A stretch of DNA of 64,000 nt from Bog-756 sp963741055 (lineage in GTDB: Bacteria; Actinomycetota; Acidimicrobiia; Acidimicrobiales; RAAP-2), in NCBI GenBank assembly GCA_963741055.1, contig CAVUGU010000009.1, positions 124,001-188,000 of the forward strand, read 5' to 3'. A program made the translations under genes and the position numbers. Position 1 is the first letter of the stretch, and each line of letters starts with the position of its first letter. This document shows positions 17,275-26,364 of the stretch, piece by piece. The notes under the pieces are model-generated. The model did not search any database and was not told where the DNA came from. It saw only the letters and a list, made by a program, of their open reading frames with translations.

Positions 17275-18560
17275 CGCACGCGGACCGACTGGGCGTGAGC
17301 GGGCAGTCCCTCGGTGTCGGCGAGGGTCACCACGTGGGGACCGAGGGTCTCGAGCGCCTTCTCGTCGACCGAGACCGCGTGGATGTGACGGAGGAAGTCG
17401 TCGACCCGGAGTGCGCTGGCGAAGCGTGCGCTCCGGTTGGTCGGCAGCACGTGGTTCGGGCCCGCCAGGTAGTCGCCGAAGCTTGCCGGCGAGAGAGTGC
17501 CGAGAAAGACCGCGCCCGCACTCTCGATCGATCCGAGGAGCGCTTCGGCGTCGTCGACCAGGAGCTCCAGGTGCTCGGGCGCGACCGCGTTGGCGACGGC
17601 GCACGCCTCGACCGGACCGTCGACCAGTGCCACGATCCCGCCGTCGGCGAGCGTCGCCTCCAGGTCCTCGCGCCGCGAGGATTCCGCCACCAGGCGGGTC
17701 ACCTCGGCGCTCACCGCGGCCGCCACCTCCTCCGACCAGGTCACCAGCCAGGCCAGCCCATCGGGTCCGTGCTCGGCCTGCACCACCAGGTCGACCGCGG
17801 CCAGCTCGGCCGGCGTCTCCGGACCGGCGATCACCACCACCTCGGAGGGACCTGCGATCCCCGAGGGCACCCCGACCACGTCGGCCACCTGGCGCTCGGC
17901 CTCGGCGACGTAGCGGTTGCCCGGACCGACGATCACGTCGACCGCTGCGATCGACTCGGTGCCGTAGGCCATGGCCGCGACGGCCTGGGCGCCACCGACC
18001 CGGTAGACCTCGTCGACCCCGGCGATCCGGGCGGCCGCCAGTGTCGCGTCGTCGACCCGGCCGTCGGAGGCCGGGGGGGTGCAGAGCACGACCTCTCCGA
18101 CGCCGGCGACCCGAGCGGGAGTCGCGCACATCAACACCGTCGAGGGGTAGCGCGCCCGTCCCCCCGGCGCATAGCACCCGGCGCGAGCGACCGGCCGGGT
18201 GAGGTGCCGCACCGTGACCCCTCCTGTCGCGAACTCCTCCACCTCGGGGGCGGCCTCGTGCGCGTGGTAGGCACGGATCCGATCGTGCGCGACCTCGAGG
18301 GCGTCTCGTAACGGCGACGGGACCCGGGCGAGCGCGCGATCGAGGTCGGCATCGGGCACCCGGAGATCGTCGACCTCGATCCCGTCGAGTGAGGCGGTCA
18401 GCCGTCGGAGCGCGGCGTCACCGCCGCTCCGCACCTCTTCGATGATGGCCGCGACCTCTCGCGTCGGACGCCCGGGCCCGCTCCCCGGGCCCGGCAGCGC
18501 GGCGCGCAGCGCGGCAGCATCGCCGCCAAGGCCGCGAAGGTCCAGGTGACGGAGGGTCAT
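17262..18560 (-). CDS. hisD: Histidinol dehydrogenase
   Basis: HisD oxidises histidinol to histidine in two NAD-dependent steps. It has 432 residues with the zinc and active-site elements expected: YAPGGRARYPSTVLM, VGGAQAVAAMAYGTESI, DVIVGPGNRYVAEA, AGPSEVVVIA, AEHGPDG, and GPNHVLPTN near the C-terminus. It is the first gene of the his block on this strand; the ATG at 18560 is about 105 bases from a divergent small gene, so the operon promoter should lie there, though I see no clear consensus boxes. Confidence 0.96.
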   Translation of the reverse strand: MTLRHLDLRGLGGDAAALRAALPGPGSGPGRPTREVAAIIEEVRSGGDAALRRLTASLDGIEVDDLRVPDADLDRALARVPSPLRDALEVAHDRIRAYHAHEAAPEVEEFATGGVTVRHLTRPVARAGCYAPGGRARYPSTVLMCATPARVAGVGEVVLCTPPASDGRVDDATLAAARIAGVDEVYRVGGAQAVAAMAYGTESIAAVDVIVGPGNRYVAEAERQVADVVGVPSGIAGPSEVVVIAGPETPAELAAVDLVVQAEHGPDGLAWLVTWSEEVAAAVSAEVTRLVAESSRREDLEATLADGGIVALVDGPVEACAVANAVAPEHLELLVDDAEALLGSIESAGAVFLGTLSPASFGDYLAGPNHVLPTNRSARFASALRVDDFLRHIHAVSVDEKALETLGPHVVTLADTEGLPAHAQSVRVRWPR

Positions 18561-18666
18561 AGCCCGTCGATGCTACTGGACGACCACGCAGCGTCCTCCG
18601 GGCGGTCTGCACCGAGCACCGCTCTCGCCGAGAAAGGCCGTGCCGCGACATGTCATGATCGGCTGG

Positions 18667-18858
18667 ATGTCCGCAGCCGAACTCTCCTCACTCGCCACCG
18701 CACTCGACGAACTGACCCGTCGGGTGACCGAGCATGCCGATGCCGCGCAGGCGAGCAAGGACGAGGAGACCGCTCGTGAGCTGTTCGCGATCGAGCGCGC
18801 ACTGAACGGCGCGAACCGACGGCTCTCACGGTTGGCGACCGCCTTGAGTCGGCGGTGA
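18667..18858 (+). CDS. Small protein of unknown function
   Basis: A 63-residue, fully helical-looking protein (SAAELSSLATALDELTRRV and so on) with heptad-like Leu/Ala spacing, rich in Glu and Arg; it could form a coiled coil. Frame and codon use look coding. ATG codons at 18655 and 18667 and a GTG at 18640 are all possible starts; none has a well-spaced ribosome-binding site. It is divergent from hisD and followed by a strong stem-loop. I do not recognise the family. Confidence 0.55.
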   Translation: MSAAELSSLATALDELTRRVTEHADAAQASKDEETARELFAIERALNGANRRLSRLATALSRR

Positions 18859-18909
18859 CCGCAGCTCGCCGGAGGTGATACCGCAACCCGATGAGCGGGA
18901 CCCGACGCG

Positions 18910-18937
18910 GCAAAGGCACCCCGAAAGGTGCCTTTGC
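18910..18937. terminator. Strong stem-loop, probable bidirectional terminator
   Basis: An 11-base perfect stem (GCAAAGGCACC with GGTGCCTTTGC) closes a 6-base loop, 51 bases after the stop of the small plus-strand gene and facing the convergent nth gene. There is no T tract, as is common in GC-rich actinobacteria. A structured small RNA is a less likely alternative. The remaining sequence up to 19080 shows no gene or tRNA. Confidence 0.5.
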
Positions 18938-19080
18938 GCGAGCGGCTCGGGCGGCGGATCCCGATAACCGCTCAGCGGAACCAGTTGGCGGGAACCGGTT
19001 CCGAGCGTTCAAGACCACCATGTTTCCCTCTGTGATGCCAGTCACTTTTCGGTTCCCGCAACGGCTCTGCCCAGACGATG

Positions 19081-19104
19081 GGGCCCGACCCCGAAGGGTC
19101 GCCC
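19081..19104 (-). terminator. Hairpin with TTCG loop downstream of nth
   Basis: Read on the minus strand, GACCC-TTCG-GGGTC is extended by GGGC/GCCC pairs with a two-base bulge. It starts 37 bases past the nth stop codon. The very stable UUCG tetraloop hairpin and its position make it a likely nth terminator, without a T tract. Confidence 0.5.
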
Positions 19105-19140
19105 GGAATCCCCAGGTAGTTGCCCCTGTCGCGCCAGAGC

Positions 19141-19809
19141 TCACGCCTGTGCGGCCAGGAGGGCGAGCCCCGTCGGGCAGAAGTCCGAGAGCACGCAGGT
19201 GGAGCACCGGGGGTTGCGGGCCTTGCAGGTCGCCCGCCCGTGCAGGATCACCCGAATGCTGAAGGCTCCCCGCTCCGGCGGGGGGATCATCCCGTTGAGA
19301 TCGGACTCGACTCGCACCGGATCGGTCTCCTCGGTGAGCTCGAGCCGCCGAGAGACACGCAGTACGTGGGTGTCGACCGGCAGACCCGGAAGGCCGAAAG
19401 CCTGACTCCGCACGACATTGGCGGTCTTGCGACCGACGCCGGGAAGCGTCACCAGATCCTCCATCCGCGACGGCACCTCACCGCCGAAGCGACTCACCAC
19501 ACCTTGGGCCATCCCGATGAGGTTCCGGGTCTTGCTCCGGAAGAACCCGGTCGGGCGGATCAGCTCTTCCAGCTCGGCGGGAGAGGCGGCAGCGAGCGAC
19601 TCGACCTCCGGGTAGCGCGCGAACAGTGCAGGGGTGGTGAGGTTCACCCGTTCGTCGGTGCACTGGGCCGAGAGGATGGTTGCCACGAGCAACTGGTAGG
19701 CGTCGTGGTGGTGCAGCGGGGCCAGTTGCTCGGCGGTGCCGGGGAAGACCGTTGCAAGACGCTCGTCCGTGAGGCGGGCCCTCCCCTTGGGTGACCGCGG
19801 TCGGGCCAT
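19141..19809 (-). CDS. nth: Endonuclease III (DNA glycosylase/AP lyase)
   Basis: Nth excises oxidised pyrimidines and nicks abasic sites. It has 222 residues. The helix-hairpin-helix is LPGVGRKTANVV with the catalytic Lys, the catalytic Asp is in VDTHVLRVSRR, and the C-terminal [4Fe-4S] cluster ligands are in CKARNPRCSTCVLSDFC (C-x6-C-x2-C-x5-C). The N-terminal element ILSAQCTDERVN is also conserved. The ATG at 19809 is only 29 bases from the divergent mshD start, so the two genes probably share a promoter region. Confidence 0.96.
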   Translation of the reverse strand: MARPRSPKGRARLTDERLATVFPGTAEQLAPLHHHDAYQLLVATILSAQCTDERVNLTTPALFARYPEVESLAAASPAELEELIRPTGFFRSKTRNLIGMAQGVVSRFGGEVPSRMEDLVTLPGVGRKTANVVRSQAFGLPGLPVDTHVLRVSRRLELTEETDPVRVESDLNGMIPPPERGAFSIRVILHGRATCKARNPRCSTCVLSDFCPTGLALLAAQA

Positions 19810-19838
19810 GGCGGGAGACTATCGATAAGTTCTCTGTG

Positions 19839-20826
19839 ATGAAGGATGTCACCGCCGTCGCGCTCTCGTCGCTCGACCCGGACGCGATACACGAGATCGA
19901 AGCGTTGGTCCGGCGCGTCTCGCAAGCGACGGGACACCCCGCGCTCGGTGAACCGAAACGGTCCGAGCTGGCGCACCTCGGCGGCGCCGACGGCGACGGT
20001 GCCGGCTGGCACTCCTGCGGGCAGCACGGGACTGTTGGTACACGACACCGACCCCGCTCACCGAGGTCTAATCGGCTACGCGCAGGTCGGTCACGGGCGT
20101 CGGCCAGGAGACTTCGTCACCGAATTGCTGCTCGATGACGGCGTCGACGGGAAGGTCGCGGACGCCCTCCTCGAAGCGGCCATTGCCACCGCGACCGACG
20201 AAGGACGTCGTGAGGCGACCTTGCGCTGGTGGGTCTCCAAGGCCACTCACGCCGACGACCAGCGCGCGCGCTCTCATGGCTTCACCCTCGAACGGGACCT
20301 GGTCCAGATGCGCTGCGCGCTGCCGCTCGCATCTCGAGACGGCGACGAGCAGATCCTTCCGACCCGACCGTTCCGGACCGGAGTCGACGAGGAGGCATGG
20401 CTCTTTGCCAACAACCGCGAGTTCGCCGGTCATCCCGAGCAGGGACAGTGGGATCTTCCGACCTTGCTCGAACGCGAGCACGAGCCCTGGTTCGACGCCG
20501 ACGGCTTCCGCGTCCTCGAGGTGGACGGGCGGATCGCAGGGTCCTGTTGGACCAAGATCCACCGCGACGCGGACCCGCCGCTCGGCGAGATCTACGTCAT
20601 CGGGGTCGATCCCGACTTCCAAGGCCGTGGGTTCGGACGCGGGCTCACCCTCGCCGGACTGGATTGGCTGAGCGGCAAGGGCCTGACCGTCGGCATGTTG
20701 TACGTCGACGGAGCGAATGCCGCGGCGAGAGCCCTTTACGGCACGATCGGTTTTCGCGACGATCACGTCGACCGTGCGTACGTCGGTCGCTTCGGGCCGT
20801 CTCGTGACACCGGGCGAGACGGCTGA
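19839..20826 (+). CDS. mshD: Mycothiol synthase (frame broken once)
   Basis: MshD acetylates Cys-GlcN-Ins, the last step of mycothiol synthesis. The protein has two GNAT domains. In the second, IYVIGVDPDFQGRGFGRGLT is the acetyl-CoA loop and ANAAARALYGTIGF the terminal strand; AWLFANNREFAGHPEQG is the typical linker region. The first, degenerate domain begins near LGEPKRSELAHL. The frame breaks between about 20000 and 20030; the length is one base over a multiple of three. The start is the ATG at 19839. Mycothiol is restricted to Actinomycetota, so this gene is good taxonomic evidence. Confidence 0.88.
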
Positions 20827-20925
20827 GAGTTCCGGACGGGCGTGAGCAAGGCGTGCCGGCGGGAGGGTCAGAAGGTGAATTCCACGCGAACCCCCGTCGG
20901 GCGGACCGATAGGGTCGGGGCAACG

Positions 20926-21540
20926 ATGGGCGCCGGCGACGAACTCGAAGTGGTCGACCGCAAGGTGACCCAGCTCTTCGCCCTCGTCTCGCAGGCGCTC
21001 GCCCAGGCCACCCATGCGCTGCTGCACGGCGAGACCGAGCTGGGCCGCCAGGTCGTCGAGGGAGACCAAGTGGTCGACGACCTCACCTCCGACGTCGAGC
21101 TCCTCGTCTGGCAGCAGATCGACCGAGCGGAGGGCGCAGTGCCGCTCCGGCAGCTGATCGGGCTCCTCCTGATCCTGCCCGAACTCGAGCGCAGCGCCGA
21201 TCTGGCCGAGCACGTCGCCCAGCGAGCGGTCGACAACCTCGGCTCGGAGATGAGCCCGGTGAGCCGCGGGATCGTGCAGAGGATGACCGAGATCGCACTC
21301 GACATGTGGCGAACCGCGGCCGACGCGTACGGCGATCGAGAGAGCCGATCGGAAGCACTCGCCGAGGACGACGTCGAGATGGACCTCCTTCGCGACCGCC
21401 TTCTCCGCGAGATCGCGACAGAGGAGGTGTCGGCGTCGGTCGCCTCCCAGGTCACCCTGCTCGCGCGTTTCTACGAACGCCTCGGCGACCACGCGGTGAA
21501 CCTGGCCCGGCGGATCGAACTGCTCGACGCGCCGCGCTGA
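20926..21540 (+). CDS. phoU: PhoU-domain protein
   Basis: A 204-residue all-helical protein with two PhoU repeats; the second contains FYERLGDHAVNLARRI and the first ELERSADLAEHVAQRA, the metal-coordinating E/DxxxD patterns of PhoU. PhoU proteins restrain phosphate uptake through the PstSCAB transporter and its sensor kinase. No pst genes are nearby. The ATG at 20926 is chosen for its GGGTCGGGG upstream sequence and because conserved sequence starts soon after; an open frame extends 28 codons further up. It converges on the VIT gene. Confidence 0.82.
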   Translation: MGAGDELEVVDRKVTQLFALVSQALAQATHALLHGETELGRQVVEGDQVVDDLTSDVELLVWQQIDRAEGAVPLRQLIGLLLILPELERSADLAEHVAQRAVDNLGSEMSPVSRGIVQRMTEIALDMWRTAADAYGDRESRSEALAEDDVEMDLLRDRLLREIATEEVSASVASQVTLLARFYERLGDHAVNLARRIELLDAPR

Positions 21541-21555
21541 GCTCCGCGACGCGCG

Positions 21556-22249
21556 CTACCCGGTCCCGATCAGGTGACCGACCCCGTAGGTCACCGCGGC
21601 GGCGACGCTCAAGATGAGCAACTGTCGGGAGGCGGAGAAGAGCCACGACCGACCGGTGAAGACCGAAAGGGCCGCGCCCACAGCGAACGCCCCGAGCGCG
21701 CCGAGGACGATCGTCCAGACGGTCGCCGTGTTCCCCGAAGTCAGCAACCAGGGGAGCAGCGGGACGAAGGCACCCACCGCGAAGGTCACGAAGGACGCCG
21801 AGGCGGCCTCGACGGGTTTGCCGGTCGCGGCGGGATCGATGCCGAGCTCCTCGCGGGCGTGGGTCTCGAGGGCGAGGTCGGGGTCGCGCATCATCCGAGC
21901 GGACAGCTCCTCGGCGAGATCGGTCTCGAGGCCCCGGCTCTCGTAGATCGCGGCGAGCTCCTTGCCGCTCGACCTCGGGGTCGTGACGGATGGCCTGGCG
22001 CTCGACGTCGAGCTCGCGGAGCATGAGCTCGGACTGGGCACGCATCGAGACGTACTCCCCCGCCGCCATCGAGAACGATCCGGCGATCAGACCGGCCACG
22101 CCGGCGAGGCGGACCGCGCCGGCCGACGCGTGGGCCCCGGCCATGCCGAGGATGAGGGCGACGTTCGAGACGAGACCGTCGCTGATCCCGAAGACCGCGG
22201 CGCGCGCGCCGCCCCCGGTCAGGTTGCGATGATGGTGGCCGGCGTCCAC
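21556..22249 (-). CDS. VIT1/CCC1-family iron/manganese transporter (frame broken once)
   Basis: An integral membrane protein of about 230 residues. The N-terminal AAVFGISDGLVSN and SFSMAAGEYVSMRAQSE are hallmark motifs of the VIT/CCC1 family, followed by a charged cytosolic metal-binding helical hairpin (RMMRDPDLALETHAREELG) and three C-terminal helices (SFVTFAVGAFVPLLPWL onward). The frame breaks near 21970, between RHDPEVE and KELAAIYESRG; the length is one base over a multiple of three. The start is a GTG at 22249. Such proteins move Fe2+ or Mn2+ out of the cytosol or into storage compartments. Confidence 0.85.
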
Positions 22250-22335
22250 GCAGGCCAGCGTACCGAGCGGCCCCTCGCGAAAGGGCGTTCCGCCTCGCTG
22301 GTCGGGCTCCTGGGTGCTCCCGTAGTGTCTCTGGG

Positions 22336-22791
22336 ATGGCAACCACCGTGCAGGGCATCCAGAGCTTCCACGACCTCGTCGGGACCCACCTCGGTTACAG
22401 CGAGTGGCTCCGCATCGACCAGGAGCGGATCAACCTCTTCGCCGACGCCACCGACGACCACCAGTGGATCCACGTCGACCCCGAAAGGGCGAAGAGCGGG
22501 CCGTTCGGATCGGCCATCGCGCACGGCTATCTGACCCTGTCGCTCGTGCCCGCGCTCTTGAAGAGCGTCCTCCTCGTCGAAGGGATGTCGATGGGGATCA
22601 ACTACGGCTGCAACAAGGTCCGGTTCCCCTCACCGGTGCCGGTCGGGAGCAACCTGCGTCTCGGCGCGGCCGTGGCCGAGGTGGAGGACGTGTCCGGTGG
22701 GGTCCAGGTCGTCCTCGAGGTGACCCTCGAGACCGAGGGATCCTCGAAGCCGAGCTGCGTCGCGTCGGTGGTGTACCGCTACTTCAGCTGA
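22336..22791 (+). CDS. MaoC-like hot-dog dehydratase
   Basis: A 151-residue single hot-dog-fold protein. The hydratase motif is seen in FADATDDHQWIHVDPERA (catalytic Asp and His), followed by GPFGSAIAHGYLTLSL. It resembles (R)-specific enoyl-CoA hydratases. The ATG start has an upstream GTGTCTCTGGG. It could serve fatty-acid degradation or a hydroxyacyl-CoA pathway; the neighbours do not settle this. A GC-rich dyad (GCTCGC at 22806, GCGAGC at 22844) follows the stop. Confidence 0.88.
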   Translation: MATTVQGIQSFHDLVGTHLGYSEWLRIDQERINLFADATDDHQWIHVDPERAKSGPFGSAIAHGYLTLSLVPALLKSVLLVEGMSMGINYGCNKVRFPSPVPVGSNLRLGAAVAEVEDVSGGVQVVLEVTLETEGSSKPSCVASVVYRYFS

Positions 22792-22805
22792 GGTCCCTTC
22801 TCGGG

Positions 22806-22849
22806 GCTCGCTCACCGACGCCGGGGCCCGGCGGGGCCCGCGGGCGAGC
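22806..22849 (+). terminator. Possible GC-rich terminator after the MaoC gene
   Basis: Arms GCTCGC and GCGAGC enclose a self-complementary GGGGCCC-GGC-GGGGCCC-type core, 15 bases after the hydratase stop. No T tract. The sequence is so GC-rich that chance pairing cannot be excluded. Confidence 0.3.
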
Positions 22850-22902
22850 TCGGCAGGCGAGAGCGCTCGAACCATGCGAGCAATCACTCCTAGAGTGGTG
22901 GC

Positions 22903-23670
22903 GTGGAGATGCGGGTCGAGCAGCTGTCGCAGAAGGCGGGCGTCTCGGTCGACACCATCCGCTACTACCAGAGCAAGGGCCTCCTCGACCCTCCCCGCCG
23001 CGAAGGGCGGGTGGCCTGGTACGACAGCACCCACCTCGACCGGCTGGGTCGGGTGCGCGCCCTCCAGCAGCAGGGCTTCTCGCTCGCCGCCATCGCCCGG
23101 CTGGTGAGCGGCGAGCTCGACGCCGCCGACGAGGCGCTCCTCGGCGAGCTCTCCGGCGACACCGAGCCCGAGTCGTTCACCCTCGAGCAACTGGCCGTCC
23201 GGACAGGGGTTCCCCTCGCCCTGCTCAAGGCCGTCGAGGCCGAGGGGCTGCTCATCCCACGCCGGATCGGTGGGCACGAGCGCTACACCGAGGACGACGT
23301 CGAGGCGTGCCGGGCAGGGCTGATGCTGCTCGAGTGGGGCATCCCGCTCTCGGTCCTCCTCGAAGAGGCCCGCAGTCACCGCCAGGCGACCGACTCGTTG
23401 GCCCGGGTGGCCGTCGAGCTCTTCTCCGAGTACGTCCGCGCCCCGCTCCGCGAGGGAGAAGAGGGGGACGTGACCACCTTGCTCGAGGCCTACTCGGCGC
23501 TCCTTCCCGCGGTCACCACCCTGGTCGGGTACCACTTCACCCGGACCTTGCTGAAGGCGGCGCTCGAGCACGTCGAACGGACCGGCGACGACGAGGAGCG
23601 CCGGGCCGTCGCCAACCGGGTCGGACCGGCGGAGCTCGGAGGGGTCGCGGTCGACCTCCCGGACCGATGA
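22903..23670 (+). CDS. MerR-family regulator with a duplicated DNA-binding-like module
   Basis: A 255-residue protein. Residues 4-70 are a standard MerR winged helix (VEQLSQKAGVSVDTIRYYQ, GLLDPPRR, FSLAAIARLV). Residues 95-165 look like a second, degenerate copy (FTLEQLAVRTGVPLALLKA, GLLIPRR, HERYTEDDVEACRAGL). No cysteines suited to metal sensing appear in the C-terminal part, so it is not a mercury- or copper-type sensor. GTG start; its stop overlaps menG (ATGA), which suggests it may regulate or at least accompany menaquinone genes. The effector is unknown. Confidence 0.85.
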   Translation: MEMRVEQLSQKAGVSVDTIRYYQSKGLLDPPRREGRVAWYDSTHLDRLGRVRALQQQGFSLAAIARLVSGELDAADEALLGELSGDTEPESFTLEQLAVRTGVPLALLKAVEAEGLLIPRRIGGHERYTEDDVEACRAGLMLLEWGIPLSVLLEEARSHRQATDSLARVAVELFSEYVRAPLREGEEGDVTTLLEAYSALLPAVTTLVGYHFTRTLLKAALEHVERTGDDEERRAVANRVGPAELGGVAVDLPDR

Positions 23671-24371
23671 GCCGAGTGATCTCCGGACTCCCGACCGGAC
23701 ACGAGAAGACCGCGCAGGTGCGGTCGATGTTCGACGCGATCGCGCCCCGCTACGACTTGGTCAACCGGGTGATGACCTTCGGTCTCGACCTCCGGTGGCG
23801 ACGGCAGGCGGTCCACGCGCTCGCAGTCCCCGAGGGCTCGGTGATCCTCGACCTCGCCTGTGGGACCGGCGACTTCCTCGTCATCCTGCGATCGGCCGGC
23901 TATCGCGCGTTCGGCATCGACCTCTCGTGGGGGATGCTGCGCGCCGGCCGCTCGGATGCCCCGCTCGTCCAGGGCGACGGCGAACAGCTGCCGGTGGCCT
24001 GCGGGTCGGTCGACGCGGTCACCTGCGGGTACGCACTGCGCAACGTGGCCGAGCTCCCCGCGCTCTTCGCCGAGATGGCCCGAGTGGTACGGCCCGGAGG
24101 ACGGATCAGCCTGCTCGAGGTCGCCGAACCCGAGGGAGGTGTGCTCCGGGCGGGACACCGCGTGTGGTTCCGGCGAGCGGTGCCCGCGATCGGCGGCCTC
24201 TTGTCGGACCGGGCCGCCTATCGGTACCTGCCCGAGTCGACCGCCTACCTCCCGCCGACTTCGGAGCTCCGGACCCTGTTGATCGATGCGGGCTTCTCGG
24301 CGGTCAACCGGCACGCGCTGAGCGGAGGGCTCAGCCAGCTGCTCACCGCGACCCGATCGGGGCGGCGGTGA
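23667..24371 (+). CDS. menG: Demethylmenaquinone methyltransferase
   Basis: MenG/UbiE adds the ring methyl in the last step of menaquinone synthesis. This is a 234-residue SAM methyltransferase: FDAIAPRYDLVNRVMTFGLD and RWRR are the UbiE family N-terminal signature, ILDLACGTGDF is the SAM motif, and GYALRNV and ARVVRPGGRISLLEVAEP complete it. It is coupled to merR upstream (ATGA) and to menF downstream (GTGA). Because the next gene is an isochorismate synthase and no ubiquinone genes are present, menaquinone is the likely product. Confidence 0.92.
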   Translation: MSRVISGLPTGHEKTAQVRSMFDAIAPRYDLVNRVMTFGLDLRWRRQAVHALAVPEGSVILDLACGTGDFLVILRSAGYRAFGIDLSWGMLRAGRSDAPLVQGDGEQLPVACGSVDAVTCGYALRNVAELPALFAEMARVVRPGGRISLLEVAEPEGGVLRAGHRVWFRRAVPAIGGLLSDRAAYRYLPESTAYLPPTSELRTLLIDAGFSAVNRHALSGGLSQLLTATRSGRR

Positions 24372-25782
24372 CCGCGGGCGCCGAGTCGCCGGGCGTCTCC
24401 GATCTGGTCGGCGTGCGCATCGGGCTCGAACCGGACGCGGCGATCGATCCCTTCTCCCTCGCGGGCGACGACGGGCGCCTCCTCCGCTCGAACCGGCTCA
24501 CCCTGGTCGGGCTCGGACGTGCGGCGACCCTCTCCCTTCCCGAGGGTCTCGAGGACCGCGCGCCGCTCGACCGGGTGGTCCGCCAGCTGGCGTCGATCGA
24601 GTGCGACGACGCGGCTCAGCGGGCGGTCACGACGCCTTGCCCGCGCCGGTCCTGGCGTTCGGCGCGCTGCCCTTCGACCGCGGGGCCGCGGCGACATTCG
24701 TCGTCCCCGAGCTCACCGTCGGCTGGAGCGAAGACGGTCGGGTCTGGTGCACGGTCCTCGCGGCAAACCGTGGCGACCTTCCGTCCTCGCCGCGCGAGCT
24801 CACCGAGCGGCTCGCGGCGCGGCTCGCGGAGACCGAGGCGACCCGACCCGGACCGGAGGCGAGTCGGCACGCAGATCGAGACCCTCGTGCCACGCACCAA
24901 CGACGACGACTTCGAACGGGCGGTGGCCGAGGCGATCGCCGCCATCGACGCCGGCGAGCTCACCAAGGTGGTCCTCGCCCGGCAGGTCGACGTCGCGATG
25001 ACCGAGCCGGTCGAGGTGCCGGCGCTGCTTCGTCGCTGGAGCGGGCTCGAGCCCGCGTGCACGGTCTTCTCGGCGCCGGTCGACGACGGCCAGTTCGTCG
25101 GGGCCAGCCCCGAGCTGCTGGTCGAGCGCTCCGGGGAACCGGGTCCGGAGCCGGCCGCTCGCCGGCACCACCGGATCCCGCCCGGGCGACGCCCCGGACC
25201 TCCGGTCTGCGGCGTTGTTCGACTCGGAGAAGGACGTCGCCGAGCACCGGCTGGTCGTCGAGGCGATCGCCGGCGCGCTCGGTCCCCTCAGCCGCGACCT
25301 CGACGCCCCCCCGCACCCCGAGCTGGTCCGGCTGCGGTCGATGACCCACCTCGGCACGCAGATCGACGGCACCCTCGACCCGAGAGCCGACGGCTCGGTG
25401 CCACACGTCCTCGAGCTGCTCCGGGTGCTCCACCCGACCCCCGCGGTCGGCGGGGTGCCTTCTAACGGTGGCACGGGCGATGATCGAGCGCCTCGAGCCG
25501 CGCGGACGTGGCCCCTACGCGGGTCCGGTCGGCTTCGTCGACGCGGCAGGCGACGGCCGGTTCGTGGTCGGGATCCGCTCGATGACCGTTCGGGGCCGCG
25601 ACGCGCAGCTCGCAGCCGGAGTGGGGATCGTCGAGGGCTCCGAGCCGCGCTCCGAGCGGGCCGAGGCCGACCTCAAGCTACGTGCGGTGCTCGACGCCCT
25701 CGCACCGGATGCCGACCTCGATACCGACTTCCGGGCCGACGCCGACCGCGAGGAGGAGCCGGCGCCGGCCGGCCACTCGTGA
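24368..25782 (+). CDS. menF: Isochorismate synthase (frame broken four times)
   Basis: MenF makes isochorismate from chorismate for menaquinone. The chorismate-binding domain is recognisable in consecutive frames: GHDALPAPVLAFGALPFDR, then AIDAGELTKVVLARQVDV and FVGASPELLVERSG, then RPLAGTT and LFDSEKDVAEHRLVV, then ARAMIERLEPRGRGPYAG and FVVGIRSM. Breaks fall near 24617, 24860, 25132 and 25462. Start (GTGA overlap with menG) and stop look normal, and every conserved block is present in order. This density is several times that of the other broken genes, so either the base calls are poor here or the gene is decaying; I favour the former because motifs have not drifted. Confidence 0.8.
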
Positions 25783-25795
25783 GAAGGTGACCGCG

Positions 25796-26364
25796 GTGGC
25801 CAAGCTGGTGTACTCGGCGATCACGTCGGTCGACGGCTACATCGCGGACACGCCGGCAAGTTCGACTGGGCGATGCCGGACGAAGAGGTGCACACCTTCG
25901 TCAACGATCTCGAGCGGGGCGTCGGCACCTATCTGTACGGGCGCCGGATGTACGAGACCATGCGCTACTGGGAGGCCATCGACCCGGTCGGTGAGCGCGA
26001 TCCCGTCGCCCGTGACTTCGCGGCGATCTGGCAGGGTGCCGACAAGGTCGTGTACTCGAAGACGCTCGACGCGGCCTCGAGTGCCAGGACGCGGGTCGAG
26101 CGAGCCTTCGACCCGGAGGCGGTGCTCCGGATGAAGGAGACCGCAGGAGGTGATCTCTCGGTCGGGGGTGCGGACCTCGCGGGGCAGGCCTTGGTCGCCG
26201 GGGTGGTCGACGAGATGCACCTGTTCGTCACCCCGGTCGCGGTGGGAGGCGGCACACCGGCGCTCCCCGAACACCTCCGCTCCGACCTCGACCTGCTGGG
26301 CGTGGACCGCTTCGCGAGCGGGGTCGCCCACCTCCACTACCGGGTCGCCAGCGGACCGATCTAG
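25796..26364 (+). CDS. RibD/DHFR-like reductase family protein (frame broken once)
   Basis: About 189 residues with the RibD C-terminal/dihydrofolate-reductase-like fold: an N-terminal SAITSVDGYIAD, YLYGRRMYETM, VVYSKTLD, GGADLAGQALVAG and DEMHLFVTPVAVGGGTPAL. Proteins of this group are NADPH-dependent reductases of unknown substrate in actinobacteria. The frame breaks near 25850, just after DGYIAD; one base is missing by length. A GAGAAGG ribosome-binding site lies 9 bases before the GTG at 25796; another GTG at 25787 is possible. Its end overlaps the convergent kinase gene by four bases. Confidence 0.8.

Noticed and set aside
18859..19140. Possible tRNA in the gap (a GTTCAAGA segment near 19008)
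   Set aside because: No acceptor stem, anticodon arm or T-arm pairing could be built around it.
25837..26360. Kinase frame extending antisense through the RibD-like gene
   Set aside because: No homology after the G2 box region, and the plus-strand gene has clear family motifs; a shift near 26500 gives a stop at 26361.
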